From Aquipseudomonas guryensis (lineage in GTDB: Bacteria; Pseudomonadota; Gammaproteobacteria; Pseudomonadales; Pseudomonadaceae), in NCBI RefSeq assembly GCF_014164785.1, contig NZ_JACJFN010000004.1, positions 372,001 to 436,000 on the forward strand: a stretch of 64,000 bases of DNA. Reading direction: 5' to 3'. Shown here piece by piece: positions 9,371-17,934 of this stretch (within the stretch, counting starts at the first letter, position 1; the number at the start of each line of letters is the position of its first letter). A program made the position numbers and the translations under genes. The notes below the pieces were generated by a model that saw nothing but the letters and a program-made list of their open reading frames with translations, ran no database searches and was not told where the DNA came from.

Positions 9371-10192
9371 ATGTTTGACAGCGACTTCCCCGATGACGCG
9401 CAGCAGAGCGAACGCACCCGCGAAGTCATCCTGCGCTACCACCTGAGCTGGAAGCACCGCGACCTCGAGGCGGTGCTGGCGCTGTACCACCCGGAGATCG
9501 AATACAACGACTTCTTCCAGCAGCGCTGTATGCACCTGGCCGAGCTGCGCGAGTACGTGCAGCACAACCTGCCGCGCCAGCCCGGCGAGGCGCTGGAGCA
9601 TAGCGACCGCATCCGCATCGACGGCCACACTGCGTTTATCCAGTACCGCCTGTGCCTGCAGGGCAGCGGTGGCCTGGTGTCGTTCCGCACCGGCGAGGCG
9701 ATCACCGTGCGCGACGGACTGATCTGGCGGATCAACGAGTACGCGACCCTGCTGCGCGAGGAACGGGTAGTCAGCGCAGGCGGCGCAGCACGCCCGGCCA
9801 TCAGCCGCCTGGGCCTGTCGGCGCGCCAGCTCGGTCAGCTCGCCCAGGATCTGCAGGAGTACTTCCAGCAGCACCAGCCTTTCCTCGACCCCGAGCTGAA
9901 TCTGCAACAGGTCGCCGCGGCCACCGGCTACAGCCGCAACCAGATTTCCCACCTGCTCAACCAGGTGCTCGGGCAGAGCTTCTACCGCTACGTCAACCAG
10001 GCGCGCCTGCAGCACCTGCTCGATGGCCTGGCGGCCGGCGGTGATCCGCGTCCGGTGGATGAGCTGGCGTTCGCCGCCGGCTTCAATTCGCTGTCGGCCT
10101 TCTACAGCTGTTTCCGCCGGCATACCGGCCAGTCGCCCAAGGCCTACCTCAAGCAGATTTCCTTGCGGGCCCGCACGCACGACAAGCCCTGA
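9371..10192 (+). CDS. SnoaL/NTF2-like domain fused to AraC-type DNA-binding domain
   Basis: A 273-residue regulator whose N-terminal 130 residues look like a SnoaL/NTF2 small-molecule pocket (VILRYHLSWKHRDLEAVLALYHPEIEY, then GEAITVRDGLIWRINEY) rather than the usual cupin sensor. The C-terminal half carries the AraC helix-turn-helix pair (LQQVAAATGYSRNQISHLLNQ and VDELAFAAGFNSLSAFYSCFR). ATG 9371 is preferred over a TTG at 9350. It precedes by 45 bp the oxidase-cupin-binding protein genes and probably controls them. Confidence 0.85.
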   Translation: MFDSDFPDDAQQSERTREVILRYHLSWKHRDLEAVLALYHPEIEYNDFFQQRCMHLAELREYVQHNLPRQPGEALEHSDRIRIDGHTAFIQYRLCLQGSGGLVSFRTGEAITVRDGLIWRINEYATLLREERVVSAGGAARPAISRLGLSARQLGQLAQDLQEYFQQHQPFLDPELNLQQVAAATGYSRNQISHLLNQVLGQSFYRYVNQARLQHLLDGLAAGGDPRPVDELAFAAGFNSLSAFYSCFRRHTGQSPKAYLKQISLRARTHDKP

Positions 10193-10237
10193 GGCGACTC
10201 ACTAGGCTCTGCGCATTCCCCCTTTGCGGAGCATGCA

Positions 10238-11644
10238 ATGAGCGACTGGCGCACCCTCAGCCTGTGGCTGGATCAGCTCGACGAGTCCCTAGCGCCACGG
10301 CCCGCCCTGGGCGCCGAGCTGCACGCCGATGTGGCGATCATCGGCGCCGGCTACACCGGGCTGTGGACCGCCTATTACCTGAAGTGCCAGGCGCCGCAAC
10401 TGCGTATCGTCATCCTCGAAGCCGAGACCGCCGGCTTCGGTGCATCCGGGCGCAATGGCGGCTGGCTGATGGGTAACCTGCTCGGCGAAGACCGCCTGCT
10501 TGGCGATTTGCCGGCCGCACAACGCAAGGCCGCGTTCGACCTGCTGCACGGCATTCCCGATGAAGTCGGCGCGGTCTTGCAGCGCGAAGGCATCGCCTGC
10601 GACTACCGCAAGGGCGGCGTGCTGTATTGCGCGGCGCGCTATCCGGAGCAAGAAGCCAGCCTGCGTGGGCAGCTGCAAGGCCTGCGCGCCTTGGGCCTGG
10701 GCGAGGAGGATTACCGCTGGCTGGAGCCTGCCGAGCTGGCCAAACAACTGCGCATGGCCAACCCCTATGGCGCGCTGTTTACCCCGCATTGCGCAACCAT
10801 TCAGCCGGCCAAACTGGTGCGTGGCCTGGCCCGCTGCGTCGAGTCTATGGGCGTGGAAATCTACGAGCAAAGCCGCGTGCTCGACTGGCAACCGGGCCTA
10901 CTGCGCACCTCCCATGGCAGCGTACGCGCTGACTGGATCGTGCCGGCCGTGGAAGGCTACGCCGCCAGCCTGCCACCGCTGGGCCATTACCAACTGCCGG
11001 TGCAAAGCCTGCTGGTGGCCACCGAGCCTTTGCCGGCCGAAACCTGGGCGCAGATCGGCCTGGAGCGGGGCCAGGCCTTCAGCGAAGCCAGTCGCCAGGT
11101 CACCTACGGCCAGCGCACGACTGATGATCGTCTGGTCTTCGGCGCCCGTGGCGGTTACCGCTTCGGCGGCCAGTTGCGCACCGATTTCAACCTGACCACT
11201 GATGAACGCCAGCTGCGCCGCTACCTGTTCGGTGAACTGTTCCCGCAGTTGCGCGAGGTGCGCCTGAGCCACGCCTGGGGCGGCAACCTGGGCATGGCCC
11301 GGCGCTTCCACCCGCACATGCTGGCGGACCGGCGCAACGGCATCGCCCTGTCCGGTGGTTACGGTGGCGAAGGGGTAGGGGCCAGCAACCTCGGCGGGCG
11401 CACCCTGGCCGCGCTAATTCTTGGCCAGGACAGCGAGCTGACCCGCCAGCCCTGGGTCATCAGCGATGGCCGCCTGAGCCAGCTGCGCAGCTGGGAGCCG
11501 GAGCCGTGCCGCTGGCTGGGCTACAACGCCATCATCCAGAGCTTCGTGCATGAGGACCGGGTGCTGGCCGACCCGCACAGCGCGCCCTGGCGCCGCCGCC
11601 TGGCGCAAAGCTTGGCGGGCTTCATGGAAAGTTTCATGCGTTAA
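10238..11644 (+). CDS. FAD-dependent amine/amino-acid oxidoreductase (DadA/PuuB-like DAO family)
   Basis: A 468-residue flavoprotein of the DAO family, related to gamma-glutamylputrescine oxidase. The FAD-binding Rossmann motif is at residues 34-43 (IIGAGYTGLW) with the GASGRNGGWL segment after it, and the C-terminal GGYGGEGVGASNLGGRTLA that contacts FAD. Likely oxidises a primary or secondary amine. GGAG lies 8 nt before ATG 10238. Followed 22 bp later by a cupin gene and then a polyamine-type binding protein, which supports a polyamine-like substrate. Confidence 0.87.
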   Translation: MSDWRTLSLWLDQLDESLAPRPALGAELHADVAIIGAGYTGLWTAYYLKCQAPQLRIVILEAETAGFGASGRNGGWLMGNLLGEDRLLGDLPAAQRKAAFDLLHGIPDEVGAVLQREGIACDYRKGGVLYCAARYPEQEASLRGQLQGLRALGLGEEDYRWLEPAELAKQLRMANPYGALFTPHCATIQPAKLVRGLARCVESMGVEIYEQSRVLDWQPGLLRTSHGSVRADWIVPAVEGYAASLPPLGHYQLPVQSLLVATEPLPAETWAQIGLERGQAFSEASRQVTYGQRTTDDRLVFGARGGYRFGGQLRTDFNLTTDERQLRRYLFGELFPQLREVRLSHAWGGNLGMARRFHPHMLADRRNGIALSGGYGGEGVGASNLGGRTLAALILGQDSELTRQPWVISDGRLSQLRSWEPEPCRWLGYNAIIQSFVHEDRVLADPHSAPWRRRLAQSLAGFMESFMR

Positions 11645-11666
11645 CGCAAAACCTTCGGAGAAAGCC

Positions 11667-12008
11667 ATGAGCATCAGTCATTTCAAGAACACCGCCAGCC
11701 TGGCGTTGGAGGAATCCAACCCGGTGGCCGTGCCGCTCAGCGAGCCGGTCGCAGTCACCTCGGTGACCAGCGTCGAGTGCAGCGACGGCGTGGAAACCGG
11801 CGTGTGGGAGTGCACGCCGGGGCGCTGGCGCCGGCAGATCGTGCATCAGGAGTTCTGCCACTTCATCGCCGGGCGCTGCACCTTCATCCCCGACGTGGGC
11901 GAGCCGATCGTGATCCAGGCCGGCGACGCCATCCTCTTCCCAGCCAACACCACCGGCATCTGGGATATCCAGGAAACCCTGCGCAAGAGCTATGTGCTGA
12001 TTTTCTGA
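11667..12008 (+). CDS. Cupin-domain protein (DUF861 type)
   Basis: A 113-residue cupin of the DUF861/EutQ-like group. The second half contains the beta-barrel pattern EFCHFIAGRCTFIPDVGEP then GDAILFPANTTGIWDI. Members of this group are often found with amine or ethanolamine-type oxidation genes, but their catalytic role is uncertain. ATG 11667 follows CGGAG at 6 nt. It is sandwiched between the oxidase and the binding protein, so it probably belongs to the same operon. Confidence 0.85.
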   Translation: MSISHFKNTASLALEESNPVAVPLSEPVAVTSVTSVECSDGVETGVWECTPGRWRRQIVHQEFCHFIAGRCTFIPDVGEPIVIQAGDAILFPANTTGIWDIQETLRKSYVLIF

Positions 12009-12059
12009 ACCCGCTGCCCATCCATCCTTGCCAACAAAAACAACTACCGAGGTAATTCC

Positions 12060-13136
12060 ATGCTGAAGAAAATCCTCCCGCTGATGCTGCTGGCATCGGT
12101 CAGCCAGGCCGCGGAGAGCGTGCGTATCTACAACTGGGCCGAGTACATCGCCCCGGATACGCTGAAGAGCTTTGAGAAGGCCAGCGGCATAGCCACCCAC
12201 TACGACGTCTACGACGGCAACGAAACCCTGGATGCCAAGCTGATGGCCGGTCGCTCCGGGTATGACGTGGTGTTTCCTTCGGACCATTTCATGGCCCGGC
12301 AGATCCAGGGTGGTGCGCTGAAGAAGCTGGACAAGAGTCAGTTGCCCAACTGGCAGAACCTCAACCCGGTGTTGCTGCAAGCGCTGCAGGTCAACGACCC
12401 GGGCAATCAGCATGGTTTCCCCTACCTGTGGGGCAGTACCGGCATCGGCTACAACGTCGACAAGGTCAAGGCGGTGCTCGGTGACGGTGTGGCGCTGGAC
12501 TCCTGGGACCTGCTCTTCAAGCCGGAGCACATGGCCAAACTCAGCCAATGCGGCGTGGCGGTACTCGACAACGGCCCGGAGCTGCTGCCGATCGCCCTGC
12601 ATTACCTGGGGCTGCCACACCACAGCCAGAACCTCGACGACTACAAGCAGGCCGAGAAGCTGTTGTTGGAGATGCGCCAGAACGTGCGCTATTTCCACTC
12701 CTCCAAGTACATCAGCGAGCTGGCCAATGGCGATATCTGTCTGGTGGTGGGGTTCTCCGGCGATGTCATGCAGGCCGGCAGTCGCGCCAGCGAGGCCGGT
12801 AACGGGGTGAAGATCGAGTATGTGATTCCCAAGGAAGGCGCGCCCATGTGGTTCGACATGGTGGCCATGCCGGCCGACGCGCCCAACGAGGCGGCGGGTT
12901 ACGCCTTCATGAACTACCTGCTGCAGCCCGAGGTGATGGCCGGCATCAGCAACCATGTGCACTACGCCAACGGCAATGCCAAGGCCGATGGCCTGGTCGA
13001 TCCGGCGCTCAAGGCCGACAATAAGGTCTATCCGCCGGCAGACGTACTGAGCAAGCTGTACACCCTGCAGGCCATGCCGCTGAAGATCGACCGGGTGCGC
13101 ACGCGCATCTGGAGCAAGGTCAAGAGCGGCACCTGA
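12060..13136 (+). CDS. Polyamine ABC transporter substrate-binding protein (PotF/SpuD-like)
   Basis: A 358-residue periplasmic protein with a short signal peptide (cleavage near SQA-AES) and the PotD/PotF pattern: VRIYNWAEYIAPD, YDVVFPSDHFMARQI, and FPYLWGSTGIGYN. It would capture putrescine, spermidine or a related amine. No ATPase or permease gene follows; instead a hairpin and a convergent gene, so it must share another transporter or act as a sensor input. Clustered with an amine oxidase and a cupin. Confidence 0.9.
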   Translation: MLKKILPLMLLASVSQAAESVRIYNWAEYIAPDTLKSFEKASGIATHYDVYDGNETLDAKLMAGRSGYDVVFPSDHFMARQIQGGALKKLDKSQLPNWQNLNPVLLQALQVNDPGNQHGFPYLWGSTGIGYNVDKVKAVLGDGVALDSWDLLFKPEHMAKLSQCGVAVLDNGPELLPIALHYLGLPHHSQNLDDYKQAEKLLLEMRQNVRYFHSSKYISELANGDICLVVGFSGDVMQAGSRASEAGNGVKIEYVIPKEGAPMWFDMVAMPADAPNEAAGYAFMNYLLQPEVMAGISNHVHYANGNAKADGLVDPALKADNKVYPPADVLSKLYTLQAMPLKIDRVRTRIWSKVKSGT

Positions 13137-13139
13137 CTG

Positions 13140-14108
13140 TTACTGATTGCTCAACAAAGCCCCGGCCTCGTCCGGGGCTTCGTCGTTCTGGCAACTGGCC
13201 AGGCCGAGTCTGACCAGTACCGGCAAATGATCGGAGCCGATCCGCGGGCTACGCTCCTGGCCCAGCAGGTGCCAGTGCCGCGTGGCCAGTACATGATCGA
13301 TGGGAATGCCCATGACGCCCGCGCCCAGGCTTGGCCAGGTGGGCGCCAGGCCGCTGGCGCGCCGCCAGCCGTGTGCATCCTGCCCGGCGAATGCGCTGGA
13401 CCAGGGCGTGGCGTTGAGGTCGCCGGCGAGCAGGGCCGGCTGCGCGCCACTGCTCTGCAGCAGTTCGCGCAGGCGGGCGTCGCGCCGGGCGTGAAAGTCC
13501 GGCGACAGTGGTGGCATGGGATGAAAGGCGCTCATGCTGACGTTGCAGCCAGCGAGGCGCAGTTGCGCGCGCAGATGGGGAATGCCCTGGTCATCCATCT
13601 CCACCCTGCTATGGGTCAGCGGCAGGCGCGAGAGCAGGGCGATGCCGAAGGGCGAACTGTCGGCGTGGATCAGTCGATGTGGATAGCCGGGTAGCTGCTG
13701 CAGCGCCTTGGCGTAGGCCGGCGAGACTTCCAACAACACCAATAGATCCGGCTGCGCCTGCAGCAGCCAGGCGGCCAGCCGCGCAGTATCGCTGCTGTCC
13801 AGGTGCACGTTGGCGCTGGCCACGCGCAACTCGGGGCCGCCAGTGCCGGTGGGCAACTCGGGTGCTGCGCTCAGCCAGGGCAGTGGGGTGGCCAGCAGGG
13901 GCAGCAGCCAGCGTCGATCACGCCAGGCGCCGAGCAGTGCGGCCGATACCAGGCCAGTGAGAAACAGCCATTGCCAGTGGCTGGCGAGGTCCAGCAGCCA
14001 GGGCAGGGTGCCGCTGGTTCCAGCCAGCGCGTTGCTCAGCAGCGGCAGCAGCAGGCCGAGCAGGCTGGGGGTAGTGAGCAGCCAGAGATAAGCGTTCAGT
14101 CGGGACAT
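13140..14108 (-). CDS. Membrane-anchored endonuclease/exonuclease/phosphatase family protein
   Basis: A 322-residue EEP-superfamily metal-dependent phosphoesterase. It has two or three hydrophobic segments in the first 90 residues, then the hydrolase domain with LRVASANVHL, LLAGDLNATPWS, GIPIDHVLA and the final SDHLPVLVRL. This puts the active domain on a membrane. ATG 14108 is chosen because AAGGTGA lies 9 nt upstream; a GTG at 14120 is the alternative. Substrate (DNA, phospholipid or other phosphoester) cannot be inferred. Confidence 0.87.
   Translation of the reverse strand: MSRLNAYLWLLTTPSLLGLLLPLLSNALAGTSGTLPWLLDLASHWQWLFLTGLVSAALLGAWRDRRWLLPLLATPLPWLSAAPELPTGTGGPELRVASANVHLDSSDTARLAAWLLQAQPDLLVLLEVSPAYAKALQQLPGYPHRLIHADSSPFGIALLSRLPLTHSRVEMDDQGIPHLRAQLRLAGCNVSMSAFHPMPPLSPDFHARRDARLRELLQSSGAQPALLAGDLNATPWSSAFAGQDAHGWRRASGLAPTWPSLGAGVMGIPIDHVLATRHWHLLGQERSPRIGSDHLPVLVRLGLASCQNDEAPDEAGALLSNQ
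13157..13180. terminator. Hairpin at convergent gene ends
   Basis: Stem AAGCCCCGG / CCGGGGCTT with a 6-nt loop, lying inside the last codons of the minus-strand EEP gene and 20 bp after the binding-protein stop. It has no strong T tract; likely a weak terminator for the plus-strand operon. Confidence 0.5.
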
Positions 14109-14166
14109 GGTTGTGCTCACCTTGGGCTGCTGAGAGTGGCCGCCGTCCGATGGCTCCGCAAGCGGC

Positions 14167-15468
14167 TCAAGCGCCGAGCAGGTCGAGGATTTCGGCGAAG
14201 TGCGGACGCTCGTCGAGATTGCTCGACACGCAGCGGCGCTGTAGTTGCCATAGCCCCTGTGCTTCTGGCGCTGCGCAGCGCTGCAGTAATTCTTCGAGCA
14301 GACAGCCGAAGGCGCACACCTCGATCCGCTGCAGGGCTGCGCCGGTCGTGCTGTGCGGGGCGAAGAACGAGGCGGCGCCGAAGTCGCCTAGCAGGCAGTT
14401 ACCTTGCGGGTTGACCAGCAGGTTGTGCGCATACAGGTCCCCATGCAGGATGCCCCGGGCGTGCAGATGGGCCATGGCTGCGGCAGCGCCGCGGGCGATG
14501 CGCAGGGCTTCGGCGAGGCTGAAGCGGCGCTCGTCCGGGTACTGGTCGCGGGTGCAGCTGGCCAGCGAGGGCGGCCCGGCCAGCACCTGGTAGCTCGGCT
14601 CGATCAGCTCCAGCAGCAGGCCGGCCGGTGCGTCAGCCTGCTCGGCCAGCGGGCCGGCCACGCGGATCAGGTTGGGGTGTTCGCTGGCAGCCAGGCAGGC
14701 GGCCATTTCACTGTGGGGCAGGCCGTCGCTGGTCAACTCGCCCTTGAACAGCTTGGCCGCCATCGCCTGGGGCGGCTGGCCAGGGCGCGTCCACTGGGCG
14801 TGGTGGATCATGCCGCTGGCGCCTTGGCCGAGCAGTTCGCCGAGCGTCAACTGCGTGCGCACTATCGGCGGGTGCGGATGGCGGGCCAGGGCCAGCGTTT
14901 CCTCGCGGTCGCTGAAGGGGTTGCCGGCAAAGGCCAGCCAGCTGAGGCGCGGCAGTTGCAGCAGCCAGTCGGGCAGGCCATCGAGGCGGTTGGCGGCGAT
15001 GCGCAGCAGTTCCAGGTTGCTGCAGGCGGCCAGGCTGTCCGGCAGGTCGGTGAGCTGGTTGCCGGCCAGCATCAGCTTCTGCAGGCGCGGGCAGTCGCCC
15101 AGCTCCTGCGGCAACTGGCTGAGCTGGTTGTCGGTCAGGATCAGCCAGCGCAAGGCCTTGGGTAGGGCTGCAGCGGGCAGATGACGCAGGCGATTGGCCT
15201 TGAAACCGACCATCTCCAGCTGCGGGCAGTCGCCGAGCACTTCCGGTACTTCGCTGAAGGGGTTGTCCGAGCAGAACAGCACCTTGAGCTTGTGCAACCG
15301 TGGCAAATCGTCTGGCAGGCGGGTGAGCTGATTGGCGGACAGGTTGAGCACTTCCAGGCTGTCGGCCAGGTCGAAGATTTCCCGGGGGAATTCGTGCAGC
15401 TCGGCGGACAGGTCCAGGCGGGTAATGCCGGCCAGTTCGCCACGGCGGAGTTGTTCGAGAGTGTGCAT
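14167..15468 (-). CDS. Leucine-rich-repeat protein fused to a Ser/Thr-type protein kinase
   Basis: A 433-residue protein with about eight leucine-rich repeats (residues 15-185) and a C-terminal kinase-like domain (207-433). Kinase landmarks: glycine loop GQGASG 214-219, Lys239 in AAK, helix Glu254, HGDLYAHN 342-349 (Asp344, Asn349) and DFG 362-364. All catalytic positions are kept although the HRD arginine is glycine. No signal or membrane segment. Start ATG 15468 is the first with a sensible N-terminus; the upstream frame runs into a REP. Target unknown. Confidence 0.88.
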   Translation of the reverse strand: MHTLEQLRRGELAGITRLDLSAELHEFPREIFDLADSLEVLNLSANQLTRLPDDLPRLHKLKVLFCSDNPFSEVPEVLGDCPQLEMVGFKANRLRHLPAAALPKALRWLILTDNQLSQLPQELGDCPRLQKLMLAGNQLTDLPDSLAACSNLELLRIAANRLDGLPDWLLQLPRLSWLAFAGNPFSDREETLALARHPHPPIVRTQLTLGELLGQGASGMIHHAQWTRPGQPPQAMAAKLFKGELTSDGLPHSEMAACLAASEHPNLIRVAGPLAEQADAPAGLLLELIEPSYQVLAGPPSLASCTRDQYPDERRFSLAEALRIARGAAAAMAHLHARGILHGDLYAHNLLVNPQGNCLLGDFGAASFFAPHSTTGAALQRIEVCAFGCLLEELLQRCAAPEAQGLWQLQRRCVSSNLDERPHFAEILDLLGA

Positions 15469-15561
15469 GCGGGTCGGCAGGGGCGGCTGGAAAAAGTCGC
15501 AGAGAGTAGCATTTTGATGCAAGCCCGACAGCCGCGGAGCAGGGCGGTGCCGAGTGCTTTG

Positions 15562-15630
15562 GTAGGAGCTGCTTGAGCCGCGAACACTCTCAGGCGCCGG
15601 CAACAGCCTCGCGGCTAAAGCTGCTCCTAC
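15562..15630. repeat. REP palindrome, type A
   Basis: Inverted repeat opening with GTAGGAGCTGCTT and closing with AAGCTGCTCCTAC, with AGCCGCGA / TCGCGGCT pairing inside. This GTAGGAGC head is typical of Pseudomonas REP elements. It lies between the LRR-kinase start and the methyltransferase gene end. Confidence 0.85.
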
Positions 15631-15645
15631 GGGAGTAGGTGCCCC

Positions 15646-16107
15646 TCAGAGCCAGCGTCGCACGAGGTTGCAGTACTGCAAATAGGGTTCGCCGAACTTG
15701 GTGCTCAGAGCGCGTTCCTCCGGGCCGATCTGCATGCGGTTGAGGTAGGCGACGAACAGCGGCAGGCCGAGCAGGCTCAGCGGGTTGCCGAGAAACAGCG
15801 CCCAGCCCCCCAGGCACAGGAGCATGCCCAGGTACATGGGATTGCGGGTGAAGCGGTACACGCCGTTGCTGACGATGCTACTGGTGGCGCTCGGCCGGGT
15901 CGGGTTGATGGTGGTGCTGGCCTGACGAAAGGCCAGGACGCCGGCGCCGGCCACGCCCAGCCCGGTGATGGCCAGCAGCACGGCCAGCGCCAGTTGCCCC
16001 GGCAGCGCAAAGCCCAGGCTCGGCAGCAGGTAGGCCAACAGCCACATCAGCAGGCCGCAGACAAACAGCACCAGCGGCGGCGGGATCTTCAGTTCGAGAG
16101 CGGACAT
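15646..16107 (-). CDS. Isoprenylcysteine carboxyl methyltransferase-family membrane protein
   Basis: A 153-residue integral membrane protein of the ICMT/PEMT-like superfamily. It has about four hydrophobic segments and the SAM-binding signature GVYRFTRNPMYLGMLLCLGGWAL followed by EERALSTKFGEPYLQY near the C-terminus. In bacteria such proteins methylate unknown lipid or small substrates; no prenylated cysteine is expected here. ATG 16107 chosen (MSALELKIPP), upstream codons lack similarity. Confidence 0.87.
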   Translation of the reverse strand: MSALELKIPPPLVLFVCGLLMWLLAYLLPSLGFALPGQLALAVLLAITGLGVAGAGVLAFRQASTTINPTRPSATSSIVSNGVYRFTRNPMYLGMLLCLGGWALFLGNPLSLLGLPLFVAYLNRMQIGPEERALSTKFGEPYLQYCNLVRRWL

Positions 16108-16180
16108 GGGCGCAGTTCCTGATTGGGATAGGCGCCGATTGGTGCACGGCGTTGCCGCCGCTGGCAAGCCCGGCGCCGTT

Positions 16181-17224
16181 TCAGTCCGCAGAATGGCGCT
16201 GTTGGCGTTTGCGCTCGACCAGTTCGGCAGCCCGTGCGCGCAGTTGGCCGCAGCCGCCGTCGATGTCCTGGCCGGCGCTGTTGCGCACCTTGGTCAGCAC
16301 GCCGCGGCTGTGCAGGTAGCGCACGATCTGCACGATGCGGTCGCCGTCGGGGCGCTGGAATTCGTCGGCTTCCAGGCTGTTATAGGGGATCAGGTTGAGC
16401 ACCGCGTACTTGCCCTTGAACAGGCGCAGGATCTCGTCCATTTCTTCCTGGCTGTCGTTGATGCCCTTGAGCAGCGTCCACTGGTACTGGATCGGGTAGT
16501 CGACGGCGCGGGCGTAAGCTTCGCCCAGCTCCATCAGCTCCTCGGGGTCGATACGCGGTGCGCGCGGCAGCAGTTGCTGGCGCAGTTCGGCATCGGTGGT
16601 GTGCAGCGACAAGGCCAGGGCCGGTTTGATCCGTTGCTGCGGCAGGCGCTCGAATACCCGTGGGTCGCCGACCGTGGAGAACACCAGGTTCTTGTGGCCG
16701 ATACCGCCTTCGCTGCCGAGCAGGTCGATGGCTTCCAGCACGTTGTCGAGGTTGTGCGCCGGCTCGCCCATGCCCATGAACACTACTTTCTTTACCGGGC
16801 GGAAGCGCCTCGCCAGGGCCACCTGGGCGACGATCTCGGCGCTGCCCACCTGGCGCAGCAGGCCGCTCTTGCCGGTCTGGCAGAACACGCAGCCGACCGC
16901 GCAACCGACCTGGCTGGAGACGCACAGGCCGCCACGCGGCAGCAGCACGCTCTCGATCATCTGCCCGTCGCTCAGCTCCACCAGCAGGCGTGCCGAGCCG
17001 TCGACGCCGGGGTGTTCGGAGCGCAGGCGCACCAGGTTGTCGAGGTCTTCGCTCAGTCGCGGCAGGCCGGCACGTACCGAGAGCGGCAGGAAGTTATCGC
17101 TGTGCTGGCGGCGAGTACCGGTGTTCAACGGCTTGCCCTGCAACCAGGCACGCACCACCCGGCCACTGTGGGCAGGCAGGGCGCCGAGGTCGGCGAGGCG
17201 TTGCTGGATGTCGGGGATGCGCAT
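16181..17224 (-). CDS. Radical SAM RNA methyltransferase, RlmN/Cfr family
   Basis: A 347-residue radical SAM enzyme of the RlmN/Cfr type. The 4Fe-4S cysteines are C108, C112 and C115 in CAVGCVFC, and the two methyl-transfer cysteines are present as C101 (LCVSSQVG) and C325 (DIDGGCGQL). GMGEPAHNLDNV matches the GGE-type SAM motif. The N-terminal accessory part is somewhat short compared with housekeeping RlmN, so this may be a paralogue with a different target. Predicted to methylate an adenosine C2 or C8 in RNA. Confidence 0.85.
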   Translation of the reverse strand: MRIPDIQQRLADLGALPAHSGRVVRAWLQGKPLNTGTRRQHSDNFLPLSVRAGLPRLSEDLDNLVRLRSEHPGVDGSARLLVELSDGQMIESVLLPRGGLCVSSQVGCAVGCVFCQTGKSGLLRQVGSAEIVAQVALARRFRPVKKVVFMGMGEPAHNLDNVLEAIDLLGSEGGIGHKNLVFSTVGDPRVFERLPQQRIKPALALSLHTTDAELRQQLLPRAPRIDPEELMELGEAYARAVDYPIQYQWTLLKGINDSQEEMDEILRLFKGKYAVLNLIPYNSLEADEFQRPDGDRIVQIVRYLHSRGVLTKVRNSAGQDIDGGCGQLRARAAELVERKRQQRHSAD

Positions 17225-17305
17225 GGGGCGCGCATGCTACCACTGTGCGCGGTAGCGGCGAAGCGTGGCCGGCTTGGCGGACGGAGACCCGCCGAGCGCA
17301 AGTGC

Positions 17306-17914
17306 TTACTGGGGTTCTACGCTGATGGCCAGTGCCGAACTCAGGCGAATCACCACCTGGCGGTTCAGATACTCGTCTTTGAGCTGCACGTCCGGGCGCA
17401 CCTGCACGGTCTTGCGCGTGCCATCGGCGAATTCCAGGGTGGCTGTGCGCTGTTTGGTGTCGATGACCTTGACCACGGCGGTGACCTCTACGGTATCGGC
17501 CACCAGCAGGCCCGGCTTGGAGCCGGCCGGCGGTGCGGCAACCAGTCCGGCGGCGCCATCCTCGCCGGCAGCGCCCGGCTCACGCAGGAATACCACCTGT
17601 TCCACGGCGATGGTGGCATTGACCTTGTCGCCGACCTTCAACTGCGGAAAATTGATCATTTCTGGCGGGGCAGTGAAGCTGCGCTGGTGGCCCTGGGCGT
17701 CCTCCAAAGTAAAGCTGCGCTTGTCGTAATCGATGGCACTGACCACAGCACTGACTTTCTCGACCTGTGTGCTCACACCGCCGGGTACGCCCTCGATGGT
17801 GACCTGGCTGGTGTCTACGTCGCGGGTCAGTGGCTCATTTTCTGCCTGGCTGCTGCAGGCGCTGAGTAGCGCAGCGCTGAGCAGCAAAAAACCAAGGTTG
17901 TTGATAGCGGGCAT
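17306..17914 (-). CDS. Putative lipoprotein, function unknown
   Basis: A 202-residue exported protein. The lipobox LLSAC gives a lipidated cysteine around residue 20 after a short hydrophobic signal. The mature part has two similar halves, each with a V-x-AVVxxIDxxxRxxTLE pattern and a following basic strand, suggesting a duplicated beta-rich domain. AGGAG precedes ATG 17914 at 7 nt. The next gene downstream on the same strand is the RlmN-type enzyme. No named family recognised. Confidence 0.75.
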   Translation of the reverse strand: MPAINNLGFLLLSAALLSACSSQAENEPLTRDVDTSQVTIEGVPGGVSTQVEKVSAVVSAIDYDKRSFTLEDAQGHQRSFTAPPEMINFPQLKVGDKVNATIAVEQVVFLREPGAAGEDGAAGLVAAPPAGSKPGLLVADTVEVTAVVKVIDTKQRTATLEFADGTRKTVQVRPDVQLKDEYLNRQVVIRLSSALAISVEPQ

Positions 17915-17934
17915 GGGCAATCTCCTGATGGCTC

